Below, piece by piece: positions 44,966-54,068 of a stretch of 64,000 bases of DNA; within the stretch, counting starts at the first letter, position 1; each line of letters starts with the position of its first letter. Under the pieces are notes generated by a model that had not been told where the DNA came from, did not search any database, and saw nothing but the letters and a program-made list of their open reading frames with translations. The stretch lies in assembly GCF_016908015.1 (NCBI RefSeq), contig NZ_JAFBDB010000005.1, forward strand, positions 186,001 to 250,000, in the 5' to 3' direction. Both the position numbers and the translations under genes were made by a program. Origin of the DNA: Clostridium pascui. Lineage in GTDB: Bacteria; Bacillota; Clostridia; Clostridiales; Clostridiaceae.

Positions 44966-45397
44966 CGAATCTCCTCCTTGATAAACATTGATAATCCTTT
45001 CGAGGAATGCTCCAATATACTTGGGAAGTATACTGGGGGCATGCGTTAATGGATGTTTTTTTACTTTTTTATTCTTTCTTATATGTAAACTCTTTGCTGT
45101 TATTTTACATGAAACGATTTATTTATGTAACTCATGTACTAATATTATATCAATATTTACATTATATGTAAATATATGGAACCAATTGTCGAACGATATT
45201 TTATGTATATCATTTTTATATTTTGTAAAATTAAAGAGTATTATAATTAATATGTAATACTAAAAATGACTTTAGGTTATAGGAAGCCAAAAAAACTGTT
45301 TCTTGACTATCCTATAACCTTTTTATTCTCAAATAGAATATTGATTTATATTTGAGTTGCTTGTATAAGCACTAAAAGAAACTACATTTAAAAACAT
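44966..45397. other. 432-bp AT-rich region with palindrome and orphan terminator
   Basis: No convincing gene; a plus-strand frame at 44988-45257 lacks a ribosome site and looks like chance. It contains a perfect 10-bp-arm palindrome ATATTTACAT/ATGTAAATAT at 45153-45175. A terminator-like hairpin AGGTTATAGGA / TCCTATAACCT with T-tail on the plus strand lies at 45273-45324, although no plus-strand gene precedes it. Confidence 0.5.
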
Positions 45398-46126
45398 CTA
45401 GTTATATAAAGGTATTATTGGGTTATTATCTTCGATATATTTTTTTAGTGAAACATGCAATTCTTTTTTCATATTTATCGAAGCAAAAAAGACATCTTCT
45501 ACGCTATTTATACTAAGGTTAGATAAGTGTTCTCTTAACCAATTCTCCGATAAATTAAGCTTTATTAGAGTATCATTATATAATATTCCATCAACTATTA
45601 TTGGATAGGATAAAGAAGACTCTTTTTTATTTAAATTCATATCTTCAATAGTTACTTCAGCTTTATTGGGTTTTTTAAGTATTGAAATATTGCCATTAGC
45701 TTCTACAATTCCTAAGTACACCTCACTTATATCGAACACTTCTTTTTCTCTCAGCATTTGAAGAATATTATCTATTGAATACCGTATCTTAGTGAGGTTT
45801 GATACTAAAAACTTACCATCTTGTATAACAATCGTAGGTTCAAATGTAATTATATGTCCAAACCTTCTATATTTTATTTTCAGCCTAGATATAACCTTCT
45901 GAAAAATCCCCATTAAAACAATGGCAACAGCAGTATGTATGTGTTCAATATTTGGGTCTGCTATATCCGCTCCAACAACTGCACCTAATATTACTATAAC
46001 TAAGAAATCAAATACGGGAAGTTCTCCGATAGAGCGTTTCCCCATGTATAGTGTTATTGCAAGCATAAGAGGAAATATAGTAACAATTCTTCCAAAAAGA
46101 ATAGCGAACTCTTTAATCATTTCCAT
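45398..46126 (-). CDS. DUF421/YetF-family membrane protein (copy 1)
   Basis: 242 aa. Three N-terminal membrane helices (GRIVTIFPLMLAITLYMGKR is the first) and the family signature MGKRSIGELPVFDFLVI. A conserved C-terminal cytoplasmic domain follows (TFEPTIVIQDGKFLVSNL, then IDNILQMLREKEVFDISEV). Related Bacillus YetF/YdfS proteins are spore-associated and unlike any enzyme. It is a tandem paralog of the next gene. Confidence 0.92.
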   Translation of the reverse strand: MEMIKEFAILFGRIVTIFPLMLAITLYMGKRSIGELPVFDFLVIVILGAVVGADIADPNIEHIHTAVAIVLMGIFQKVISRLKIKYRRFGHIITFEPTIVIQDGKFLVSNLTKIRYSIDNILQMLREKEVFDISEVYLGIVEANGNISILKKPNKAEVTIEDMNLNKKESSLSYPIIVDGILYNDTLIKLNLSENWLREHLSNLSINSVEDVFFASINMKKELHVSLKKYIEDNNPIIPLYN

Positions 46127-46199
46127 AAGTCTTTTTCCTTTCCTACTTTTACTTTAATATTATAGCTAAACTAACTATTATTATGTGCTAAATTAAATA

Positions 46200-46928
46200 C
46201 TAGTTGTATAATGGAAAAATACTGTCTTTATTAGCTACATCCTTCTTTAGTGAAACATGAAGTTCCTTTTCTGTATTAACAGATGCAAAAAATACTTCAT
46301 CTGAACTTCCAATATTAAGGTTATTTAATTCCTTTTGTAGCCAGATATCTGAAAGGCCAAGTTTTGCCAATACATTCTTGTATACCTCCCCATCCATTAC
46401 CACCGGGTAAGATAATGAAGACCCCTTTTTTGATATATTCAAGTCCTCTATTGTAATTAAGGCTTTGTTATCTTGCTTTAATATAGATAGCTTACCGCTA
46501 GCTTCAACAATACCAATCTTTATATCCTTTACATCAAACACTCCTTCTTCTCTCAGCATTTGAAGAATATTATCTATAGAATAACGTAATCTTTTAAGAT
46601 TATTTGGAATAAACTTACCATCCTGAATAACTATAGTAGGCTCAAATGTAATAATATGACCTAATTTTCTATGTTTAATTATTAGTCTTGAGACTAATCG
46701 TTGCAAAAATCCAATTAGCACAATTGCCACCGCAGTATGGATATGAGGTATTTCAGGATCTGCTATATCTGCTCCTACTACTGCACCTAAAGTGATAATT
46801 ACTAAAAAATCAAAAACAGGAAGTTCACCTATAGAACGTTTTCCCATGTATAAAGTTATAATTAGCATTAAAGGCAAAATACTTATAATTCTGCCGCTAA
46901 CTATTAAAAGTTCCTTCATTAAATGCAT
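46200..46928 (-). CDS. DUF421/YetF-family membrane protein (copy 2)
   Basis: 242 aa, the same length as copy 1 and clearly homologous throughout (MGKRSIGELPVFDFLVI, TFEPTIVIQDGKFIPNNL, LHVSLKK near the end). It lies 73 bp upstream of copy 1 on the same strand, so the pair is a tandem duplication that may be co-transcribed. A GGGAG site precedes ATG 46928. Function unknown; the family includes spore-membrane proteins. Confidence 0.92.
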   Translation of the reverse strand: MHLMKELLIVSGRIISILPLMLIITLYMGKRSIGELPVFDFLVIITLGAVVGADIADPEIPHIHTAVAIVLIGFLQRLVSRLIIKHRKLGHIITFEPTIVIQDGKFIPNNLKRLRYSIDNILQMLREEGVFDVKDIKIGIVEASGKLSILKQDNKALITIEDLNISKKGSSLSYPVVMDGEVYKNVLAKLGLSDIWLQKELNNLNIGSSDEVFFASVNTEKELHVSLKKDVANKDSIFPLYN

Positions 46929-47067
46929 ATGAAAACATCTCCCTTAACTATATACTTTATAACATTAATATTCCCAATTATCATAAGAAACTTTTAAGAG
47001 TTTCTTATTCACACTAAATATATATTTGTCATAATATATTATTCCATTTTCATAACGTTCTAAACAA

Positions 47068-47178
47068 TTATATATCTATTGTAACTAATAAATGTGCATG
47101 TGAATTCCATTGCAAATCTCTTCCAAAGGTATGTATAACTGCTATTATTCCAAGCGTAAAGCCTTCCTTTAAACCAGC
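47068..47178 (-). pseudogene. Remnant of an IS91-type (Y2) transposase
   Basis: Between stops on the minus strand, 36 codons read AGLKEGFTLGIIAVIHTFGR, then DLQWNSHAHLLVTIDI. The TFGRDLxWNxHxHxLVT pattern is the HxH metal-site region of IS91-family HUH transposases. No start codon, flanking catalytic Tyr region or ends are present, so this is a small relic. It marks past mobile-element activity beside the TetR gene. Confidence 0.72.
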
Positions 47179-47212
47179 TCATAATTACTTGTGAGCCACA
47201 TTTAGGTTATAA

Positions 47213-47806
47213 TTATAGTCTTTTTAAAATTTCACCAATATATTTTTCTCCTTCTTTAACAATATTAAATTCTGAATTTGAAAAACACCATGAAGCCATA
47301 AGCCCTCTCACAAAACTTTCTAGGTACAAAAATATTTCTTCCACTGTTTGATTCGTCTCAAATATCCTTTGATTAATTCCTTCTAAAATTAACTTCTTTA
47401 ATTCTCTGGTAAAATCTCTTCTTTCATAATGTTTACTACTTTCAGATATACATTCGGTTAGATTAATCACATAAGCTCGACATGTCATCGTATATCCAAC
47501 ATGGTTCGCAAACATAAGCTCTGATATAAGGAATTTTCCTATTTTATCCTTGATATTCATATTCTTATCTTTTGAGATTAAAATATTATATTGTTTTAAA
47601 ACAAACTCGCTCATATCAGAATAGTAACTTTCTTTTACTATATCTTCTTTAGATTTATAATGAACATAAAAAGTACCCTTTGCTACTCCTGCTTTTTCAC
47701 ATATCTGACTTACAGTAACATCTTCATATCCTTTTTCTCTAATTAGTTCTATAGCAGCCTCAAACACCTTATTTTTGGTTAGAATAGCTTTTTCTTTTCT
47801 TGACAT
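47213..47806 (-). CDS. TetR-family transcriptional regulator
   Basis: 197 aa from ATG 47806 (MSRKEKAILTKNKVFEAAIE), with AAAGGG upstream; a longer frame reaches 47875 through the operator and is unlikely. The N-terminal HTH is complete (DVTVSQICEKAGVAKGTFYV, HYKSKEDIVKESYY). The C-terminal ligand domain is variable. It is divergent from the YciI gene across a long symmetric operator, so it probably represses itself and that gene. The ligand is unknown. Confidence 0.94.
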   Translation of the reverse strand: MSRKEKAILTKNKVFEAAIELIREKGYEDVTVSQICEKAGVAKGTFYVHYKSKEDIVKESYYSDMSEFVLKQYNILISKDKNMNIKDKIGKFLISELMFANHVGYTMTCRAYVINLTECISESSKHYERRDFTRELKKLILEGINQRIFETNQTVEEIFLYLESFVRGLMASWCFSNSEFNIVKEGEKYIGEILKRL

Positions 47807-47819
47807 ATTTATCCCTTTC

Positions 47820-47883
47820 TTGACTTCTTTTATTATTAGTGTATAATAATGACCATAGTCACTGACTACGGTCATTATTATAC
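47820..47883. promoter_or_regulatory. Symmetric TetR operator with facing promoters
   Basis: 47841-47883 is a near-perfect 43-bp palindrome with ends GTATAATAATGACC / GGTCATTATTATAC. Its centre holds two 12-bp sites, TGACCATAGTCA (47850-47861) and TGACTACGGTCA (47863-47874), each with TGAC/GTCA symmetry. On the plus strand TTGACT (47820) and TATAAT (47842) are 16 bp apart, driving the YciI gene. The mirror TATAAT (47877-47882) can serve as the -10 for tetR. Transcripts from both start inside the operator. Confidence 0.85.
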
Positions 47884-47909
47884 TAAACTATTTAAAGGAG
47901 AAAATCAAT

Positions 47910-48194
47910 ATGTTTATACTGAACCTTACCTATATCAAACCTATTGATGAGGTAGAAAAATATTTGCCTGCTCACATATCATTCCTAGATAAATACTATA
48001 GCGCCGAAAAATTTATTTGCTCTGGAAGAAAAAAGCCACGTAAAGGTGGAATAATACTTTGCAATGCCGAAAATATTAATGAAGTTAATGTTATATTAAA
48101 TGAAGACCCCTTTTACAAAGAAAAAATAGCTAGTTATGAAATTATTGAATTTATTCCTACCAAATATTCATCCAATTTTAAATCTTTTATCTAA
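47910..48194 (+). CDS. YciI-family protein
   Basis: 94-aa small soluble protein (MFILNLTYIKPIDEVEKYLP, then AHISFLDKYYSAEKFICSGR). It fits the YciI ferredoxin-like fold seen in putative dehydratases or muconolactone-isomerase-like proteins. AAAGGAG precedes the ATG. It is divergent from tetR, sharing its operator, and is probably the regulated target. Substrate unknown. Confidence 0.88.
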   Translation: MFILNLTYIKPIDEVEKYLPAHISFLDKYYSAEKFICSGRKKPRKGGIILCNAENINEVNVILNEDPFYKEKIASYEIIEFIPTKYSSNFKSFI

Positions 48195-48202
48195 TATAAA
48201 CA

Positions 48203-48243
48203 ATTAAAATCCCCAGCTTTATGATTAGACTAGGGATTTTAAT
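48203..48243. terminator. Bidirectional terminator
   Basis: ATTAAAATCCC / GGGATTTTAAT stem between convergent YciI and thioesterase-like genes. Confidence 0.85.
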
Positions 48244-48276
48244 AATATTTATATTTATCTATATCTTTATTTTTTA

Positions 48277-48723
48277 TCATTTAAATGCTACATATTGCCC
48301 TTGATACTCTGCTAACATAACTTGTTCATCAGAGCAAGTTACTTTAAGCTTTATTCTAGCTTTATTATGTTTATTATACGTCTTAAAAAAAAGTTCCCTA
48401 CTCACTTCATCTGATAAAGCACATTCTGCAATAAAATCCTTATCAATGGGTGCTAAATAGTTAATATTACTTTTTTGAACTACAATATGGGCTTCTTTAT
48501 CAATTTCTTTAATATTTGCATATACCATTGCCCAGCCACAAACAGTCATCAAACTATTTATACTTCCACCAAATGCTGTGCATTTATGATTTAAATTAGG
48601 CTCTAATTTTGCACATATCCTTACTTTTGCTGGTGTAAATTCTATAACACTTATTCCCATGTCTTTTGTAATTGGTATTTGTTTGTGTAGAAATTGTTCA
48701 AATTCATGTTCATTCATGGTCAA
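48277..48723 (-). CDS. Hotdog-fold thioesterase-like protein (YiiD C-terminal type)
   Basis: 148 aa. A single hotdog-like domain: MGISVIEFTPAKVRICAKLE, then HKCTAFGGSINSLMTVCGWA forming the central helix, and a later KSNINYLAPIDKDFIAEC. It matches the C-terminal thioesterase region of the YiiD family without the N-terminal acetyltransferase. Likely acyl-CoA or related thioester hydrolysis; substrate unknown. It is a single gene. Confidence 0.8.
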   Translation of the reverse strand: MTMNEHEFEQFLHKQIPITKDMGISVIEFTPAKVRICAKLEPNLNHKCTAFGGSINSLMTVCGWAMVYANIKEIDKEAHIVVQKSNINYLAPIDKDFIAECALSDEVSRELFFKTYNKHNKARIKLKVTCSDEQVMLAEYQGQYVAFK

Positions 48724-48869
48724 TTCTCCTTACTTTCGTTTATTCTTCTATTCCAAATAAAAAACTTGTAATAGATATTCTCTTAAAAATTTCATATTGG
48801 AACATTTTTCATGCACACTAATATTATATTTTAATTATATTACAAGTACAAATTTATGGAAGTAAATAA

Positions 48870-48912
48870 AAAACAGCAAAAATATTCGTTGATATTAATG
48901 CTGCTTTTATGT
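48870..48912 (-). terminator. Terminator after the ABC-F gene
   Basis: AGCAGCATTAATATC...ATATTTTTGCTG hairpin followed by TTTTTTATT on the minus strand. Confidence 0.7.
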
Positions 48913-48953
48913 TATTATTCATAACAATTTATTTTATGAAATTTATTCTTATA

Positions 48954-50510
48954 TTACACTATTTTAGTTGTCCAATCTTCACAATTCCATATTTCTGTAA
49001 CTATATCTCTATAAAATTCAGGTTCGTGAGATACTAGTAAAATTGATCCCTTGTATTCTTTTAAGGCTCTCTTTAATTCATCCTTTGCGTCTACATCTAA
49101 GTGATTTGTAGGTTCGTCTAGAATTAAAATATTAGTTTCAGTATTTAATATCTTGCATAGTCTAACCTTTGCAGCTTCTCCTCCAGATAGAACCATTATC
49201 TTTGATTCTAATTGCTTAGTTGTTAATCCACACTTTGCTAGAGCTGCTCTTATTTCATATTGAGTTTTGCTTGGGAACTCATTCCATACTTCTTCTATAC
49301 AAGTATTTGTGTTCCCTGATCTATCTTCTTGTTCAAAGTATCCAATATGTTGATAATCTCCAAGTTCTACTTCACCAGATAGTGGCTTAACTTTTCCCAA
49401 AAGACTCTTTAATAATGTTGATTTACCAAGACCATTAGCTCCAACTAATGCTATCTTCTGTCCTCTTTCCATATAAAGATTTAATGGTTTAGTTAAAGGA
49501 CTATCATACCCTATTACTAAATCCCTAGTTTCAAATATCATCTTCCCTGAAGTTCTTGCAGTTTTAAAATTAAATTCTGGCTTTGGTTTTTCTTTTACTA
49601 GCTCTATAACTTCCATTTTATCTAATTTCTTTTGTCTTGATTTAGCCATATTTGCAGTGGCAACATTTGCCTTATTTCTTGCAACGAAGTCTTCAAGTCT
49701 TTCAATCTCCTTTTGTTGTTTTTCAAAAGCTGCTTCTAGTCTCTTTTTATTTGCTTCATATAATCTCATAAATTCGTCATAGTCTCCAACATATCTTGTA
49801 AGCTTTCTTTCTTCTACATGATATATTAAGTTAACTACTGAATTTAAAAATGGTATATCGTGAGATATTAGTATAAAAGCATTTTCATATTTATTTAAAT
49901 ATTTCTTAAGCCATTCTATATGTTCTTCATCTAGGTAGTTAGTAGGCTCATCCAACAGTAATATATCTGGATTTTGAAGTAAAAGCTTTCCAAGCAAAAT
50001 CTTTGTTCTTTGTCCTCCTGATAAATCTTCTACATCTCTATCTAATCCTAAATCTAAAAGTCCTAACCCCTTTGCAACTTCCTCTACTTTAGCATCTATT
50101 GTATAAAATCCATTATTATCCAATAAATCTTGAATTAATGCTGTTCGCTCAAGCATTTTTTCTAATTCTTCTGGTTCCACCTCACCCATTTTTTCATATA
50201 AAGAATTCATTTCCTTTTCTAAATCAAATAGGTAACTAAAAGCGTCTCTTAGCGCATCTCTAATACTTTGACCCTTAGTTAATGCTGCATGTTGATCCAT
50301 ATATCCAACCCTAACATTATTTGACCAAATAACCTTGCCTTCATCTGGCATAAGCTTATTTGTTACTATATTCATAAATGTTGATTTACCTTCTCCATTA
50401 GCACCAATTAGTCCAACGTGCTCCCCTTTTAATAATCTAAAAGACACATCTTCAAATATAGCTCTATCACCAAAACCATGGTTTATATTTTTAACTGTTA
50501 ATATACTCAT
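48954..50510 (-). CDS. ABC-F family ATPase (YkpA/YbiT type)
   Basis: 518-aa soluble protein with two ABC domains and no membrane part. Domain 1: GANGEGKST, LSGGQRTKILLGKLL, LLLDEPTNYLD. Domain 2: GANGLGKST, LSGGEAAKVRLCK, LILDEPTNHLD. A charged linker of about 80 residues joins them (FEKQQKEIERLEDFVARNKA). ABC-F proteins act on the ribosome, in ribosome protection or translation rescue. This subtype is usually housekeeping and not a resistance factor; resistance cannot be excluded from sequence. Confidence 0.93.
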   Translation of the reverse strand: MSILTVKNINHGFGDRAIFEDVSFRLLKGEHVGLIGANGEGKSTFMNIVTNKLMPDEGKVIWSNNVRVGYMDQHAALTKGQSIRDALRDAFSYLFDLEKEMNSLYEKMGEVEPEELEKMLERTALIQDLLDNNGFYTIDAKVEEVAKGLGLLDLGLDRDVEDLSGGQRTKILLGKLLLQNPDILLLDEPTNYLDEEHIEWLKKYLNKYENAFILISHDIPFLNSVVNLIYHVEERKLTRYVGDYDEFMRLYEANKKRLEAAFEKQQKEIERLEDFVARNKANVATANMAKSRQKKLDKMEVIELVKEKPKPEFNFKTARTSGKMIFETRDLVIGYDSPLTKPLNLYMERGQKIALVGANGLGKSTLLKSLLGKVKPLSGEVELGDYQHIGYFEQEDRSGNTNTCIEEVWNEFPSKTQYEIRAALAKCGLTTKQLESKIMVLSGGEAAKVRLCKILNTETNILILDEPTNHLDVDAKDELKRALKEYKGSILLVSHEPEFYRDIVTEIWNCEDWTTKIV

Positions 50511-50679
50511 AATTTGCTCCTTTACTGTAAAAAATTCATCATATTTAGTCTAATGGGCAGAGTATTTGATGTCAAGAAGAAAATAATGCTGAAATTCCTA
50601 GAAGCTATAAACTTTATTCTTTTAATATTAACATTAGTTTTATATAATAAATAAATAACGATATTTTTATGGAGGATAT

Positions 50680-51252
50680 ATGTTTTTAATAATAGATAAT
50701 TATGATTCATTTGTGTATAACCTTGCTAGATATTTTGAAGAACTTAATGAAGAAATTATAGTTGTTAGAAATGATAAAATAACTATAGATGAAATAAAAA
50801 ATCTTAATCCAGATGGAATTATCATTTCACCAGGACCTAAATCTCCAGAAGATTCTGGCACATGTCTTGATATCATAGATAATTTTAAAGATTCTATACC
50901 AATACTCGGCGTATGTTTAGGTCATCAATGTATAGGACATTATTTTGGAGCAAAGATTACTAAAGGCAAAGAGCCCGTTCACGGAAAAGTATTTTTAATC
51001 AAACATAATGGGCAAGGCTTATTTAGTAACTTAAAAAGCCCCTTAAACGTAACAAGATATCACTCATTGATTGTTGATAAAGATAGTTTACCTAGTACTT
51101 TACAAATAACATCAGAAACAGAAGATGGAGTAATTATGGGTATTAGACATAAGGAATATTTAATTGAAGGCGTTCAATTTCATCCTGAAGCAGAGCTTAC
51201 TGAATATGGCCATGAAATGCTTAAAAATTTTATAAAGCAATCAAGAACTTAA
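50680..51252 (+). CDS. pabA: Aminodeoxychorismate synthase, glutamine amidotransferase subunit
   Basis: 190 aa. It supplies ammonia from glutamine for p-aminobenzoate synthesis. The nucleophile Cys is in LGVCLGHQCIGHYFG and the catalytic His in QFHPEAELTEYG. It can equally be TrpG; the pabB and pabC neighbours decide for folate synthesis, though dual use is known in Firmicutes. It begins a three-gene operon. Confidence 0.93.
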   Translation: MFLIIDNYDSFVYNLARYFEELNEEIIVVRNDKITIDEIKNLNPDGIIISPGPKSPEDSGTCLDIIDNFKDSIPILGVCLGHQCIGHYFGAKITKGKEPVHGKVFLIKHNGQGLFSNLKSPLNVTRYHSLIVDKDSLPSTLQITSETEDGVIMGIRHKEYLIEGVQFHPEAELTEYGHEMLKNFIKQSRT

Positions 51253-51271
51253 TTGCAAGAGGAGCGTTATA

Positions 51272-52621
51272 ATGAATTTTTTTATAAAAGAAATAAATAC
51301 TAAATTAGATCCCTTTGATGTATTTACAATATTTAAAGACACCAAAAATGCGATAATATTAGATAGTTCTAAAAAAAATAATGGTTTAGGAGAATATTCT
51401 TTTATAGGTATAAATACCTTTTTAACATTTAAAGCTACAGGCAGCAAATGTAGTATAAACGACGAAGAATTTAACGGAGATGGTTTTACAGAACTAGAAA
51501 ATTTACTTAAAAGATATAAGATAGATAAGAATACTCACCTACCTTTTAGTGGAGGATGCATAGGTTATTTTTCTTATGATGCATCTAGAAGCTTAGAAAA
51601 GCTACCAGAAACCGCAAAAAAAGACATAGCTATTCCTGATATTTATTTTAATTTTTATGATAACTTAATAATATTTGATCATATAAACAATAAGACTTAT
51701 ATATCTGCTTCCGGTATTATAAAAAATAGCAATGAAAGTATAAAGGAAATTGAAGCTTTAATTGCTAATGGAAAAAAGATCGAGTATTTTGATTTAATAG
51801 AAAGTGATACTAAGTTTTATTCTAATTTTGATAAAAGTGAATATATAGAAACTGTTGGAAAAGTTAGAGAATATATAAGAAGCGGAGATGTTTACATAGC
51901 AAATTTAACTCAAAGATTTTGGTGCTATAATGAAAAATCTCCTTATGAAATATATAAGAATTTAAGATATATAAATCCAGCTCCCTTTTCAGCATACCTA
52001 AACTTAGATGATTTCGAAATCATAAGTTCCTCACCTGAGAGGTTTATAAAAATAAGAAATGGCAAAGTAGAAACTCGTCCAATAAAAGGAACAAGACCTA
52101 GAGGCACAAATGAAGAAGAAGATAAAAAGAATAAGAAAGAATTGATAAATAGTGAAAAAGATAAATCGGAACTTTTAATGATTGTAGATTTAGAAAGAAA
52201 TGATTTAAGTAAAGTTTGTAAGCCTTTTAGTGTTAAAGTTACAGAGCTTTTTAAGTTAGAGGAATATAGTACGGTATTTCATCTAGTATCTTCAGTAGAG
52301 GGAGAACTGAAAGAAGAAGTATCTTCAGTAGAGTGCATACGCGAATGCTTTCCAGGTGGATCTATAACGGGAGCACCAAAGATAAGATCTATGGAGATAA
52401 TTGAGGAGTTAGAAGGGATACAAAGAAATATTTATACCGGTATCATAGGGTATTTTGATTTTAGCGGAAATGCTGACTTTAATATAGTTATAAGAACTAT
52501 ATTAAATAAAAATGGCAAAGCCTATTTCGGAGTAGGTGGAGGAATCACTTGGGATTCTAATGAAAAAGACGAGTATTTTGAGACATTGGATAAAGCCAAA
52601 GCTTTGATGAGGGTGTTATAG
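51272..52621 (+). CDS. pabB: Aminodeoxychorismate synthase component I
   Basis: 449-aa chorismate-using enzyme that makes 4-amino-4-deoxychorismate. The key segment is PIKGTRPRG: the Lys marks PabB, where TrpE has Ala. DLERNDLSKVCKP and GGSITGAPKIRSMEIIEELE form the active site. It starts 20 bp after pabA and its stop is 1 bp before pabC, so the three genes are tightly coupled in one operon for the folate precursor. Confidence 0.95.
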   Translation: MNFFIKEINTKLDPFDVFTIFKDTKNAIILDSSKKNNGLGEYSFIGINTFLTFKATGSKCSINDEEFNGDGFTELENLLKRYKIDKNTHLPFSGGCIGYFSYDASRSLEKLPETAKKDIAIPDIYFNFYDNLIIFDHINNKTYISASGIIKNSNESIKEIEALIANGKKIEYFDLIESDTKFYSNFDKSEYIETVGKVREYIRSGDVYIANLTQRFWCYNEKSPYEIYKNLRYINPAPFSAYLNLDDFEIISSSPERFIKIRNGKVETRPIKGTRPRGTNEEEDKKNKKELINSEKDKSELLMIVDLERNDLSKVCKPFSVKVTELFKLEEYSTVFHLVSSVEGELKEEVSSVECIRECFPGGSITGAPKIRSMEIIEELEGIQRNIYTGIIGYFDFSGNADFNIVIRTILNKNGKAYFGVGGGITWDSNEKDEYFETLDKAKALMRVL

Positions 52622-52622
52622 T

Positions 52623-53378
52623 ATGATTATAGTAAATGAAGTTTTAACGGAAACTCCACAGATTGTTTTAGATGAAGGATTTATGTTTGGGCGAGGAATA
52701 TTTGAAACATTACTAGTAAAAGAAAAGCCTATATTCTTAAAAGAACATATGGATAGGATGAATGAAGCATTAAGTATTCTTAATATAAACAAAAAAATAG
52801 ATAAAAATTATATTGAGACTATAGTAGATAAATATAATTTAAATAATTGTGTATTGAAAATAGTAGTAAGTGATAAAAACACCGTAATTTCAACAAGAAG
52901 TATAAATTATCATAGCGAAGATTATAAAAAAGGTTTTAAGGTTAGGATAAGTAAATCACGAAGAAATGCATATTCCACTATCCCTTATATTAAATCAATA
53001 AATTATATAGAAAATATATTGGAAAAGCAACACGCAATTGAAGAAGGATTTAATGAAACCTTATTCTTAAATACTGACGGGTATATAGCAGAAAGCAGTT
53101 CGGGTAATATTTTCTTAATTAAAGATGACAAACTATATACTCCAAGTGTTAACTGCGGATTATTAAATGGTATCCTACGACAGTGGGTTTTAAATAATTT
53201 TCATGTTATTGAAGGAAATTTTACTTTAGAAGATATTTTTAATTCACAAGGAGCTTTTCTAACTAATAGTATTATGGGAATAATGAAAATTGTGGATATA
53301 GATGGAGCGAACTTAAGATATCATCATTTAATTGAAGAAATATCTACATGTTATAAAAAAGAAATTTTTAAGTATTAG
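52623..53378 (+). CDS. pabC: Aminodeoxychorismate lyase
   Basis: 251-aa PLP enzyme that releases pyruvate from aminodeoxychorismate to give p-aminobenzoate. It is fold type IV, related to branched-chain aminotransferase. The PLP Lys lies in IKSINYIENILEKQ, and ESSSGNIFLIK and GLLNGILRQ are typical of the family. ATG 52623 comes right after the pabB stop. The operon ends in a strong hairpin. Confidence 0.93.
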   Translation: MIIVNEVLTETPQIVLDEGFMFGRGIFETLLVKEKPIFLKEHMDRMNEALSILNINKKIDKNYIETIVDKYNLNNCVLKIVVSDKNTVISTRSINYHSEDYKKGFKVRISKSRRNAYSTIPYIKSINYIENILEKQHAIEEGFNETLFLNTDGYIAESSSGNIFLIKDDKLYTPSVNCGLLNGILRQWVLNNFHVIEGNFTLEDIFNSQGAFLTNSIMGIMKIVDIDGANLRYHHLIEEISTCYKKEIFKY

Positions 53379-53386
53379 CTAAATTA

Positions 53387-53425
53387 AAGGGACTGTCTCA
53401 AAATATTTTTTTAAAACAGTCCCTT
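53387..53425. terminator. Bidirectional terminator
   Basis: AAGGGACTGT / ACAGTCCCTT stem with T-rich loop between convergent pabC and ribH. Confidence 0.88.
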
Positions 53426-53474
53426 GAGTAAATATTAATTATTTAATATTTACTTATAAATCTTATATCTTAAT

Positions 53475-53939
53475 TTATTCTATTTCTCTTAAAAGATTAG
53501 CCATTTCAATTGCAGTTACTGCTGCATCATAGCCCTTATTTCCTGCTTTAGTTCCTGCTCTTTCAATTGCCTGCTCAATTGAATCTGTAGTTAAAACTCC
53601 AAATATAACTGGAAGCTCTGCATTTAATCCTACCTGTGCTACTCCCTTTGTAACTTCAGAAGAAACGTAGTCAAAGTGTGGTGTATTTCCTCTAATAACT
53701 GCTCCTAAGCATATTACTGCATCATATTTTTTGGACTTTGCCATTTTATTTGCAACTAAAGGAATTTCAAAAGCTCCTGGTACCCAAGCAATTTCTATTT
53801 CATTTTCTTCTGCTCCATGTCTTTTAAGCGCATCTATAGCTCCTCCTAAAAGTTTAGATCCTATAAATTCATTAAATCTTCCTACAACTATACCAAATTT
53901 TAACCCTTTAGCTATTAAATTTCCTTCATATGTTCTCAT
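53475..53939 (-). CDS. ribH: 6,7-dimethyl-8-ribityllumazine synthase
   Basis: 154-aa enzyme, often an icosahedral 60-mer, that joins the pyrimidine and dihydroxybutanone-phosphate to make lumazine, the direct riboflavin precursor. Motifs: [36 protein letters not shown] and [17 protein letters not shown]. It is the last gene of the ribDEBAH-type operon behind the FMN riboswitch. Confidence 0.97.
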   Translation of the reverse strand: MRTYEGNLIAKGLKFGIVVGRFNEFIGSKLLGGAIDALKRHGAEENEIEIAWVPGAFEIPLVANKMAKSKKYDAVICLGAVIRGNTPHFDYVSSEVTKGVAQVGLNAELPVIFGVLTTDSIEQAIERAGTKAGNKGYDAAVTAIEMANLLREIE

Positions 53940-54068
53940 TTTTTATTCCTCCAACTTTCTTTAATATATTTTATAATTCATGTTAATGATAATTTTATTT
54001 ACCTTATTAAACTAACTAGTTTTTTAATTACTGGTAACCAGTCTAAAAATCACTTGATAAGCTATCAA

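Noticed and set aside
44988-45257. 89-residue plus-strand ORF as a gene
   Set aside because: No ribosome site, non-ATG start, composition like translated AT-rich spacer.
48954-50510. ABC-F gene as an antibiotic-resistance determinant
   Set aside because: Its overall plan matches the housekeeping YkpA/YbiT type; nothing in the linker or context points to resistance.
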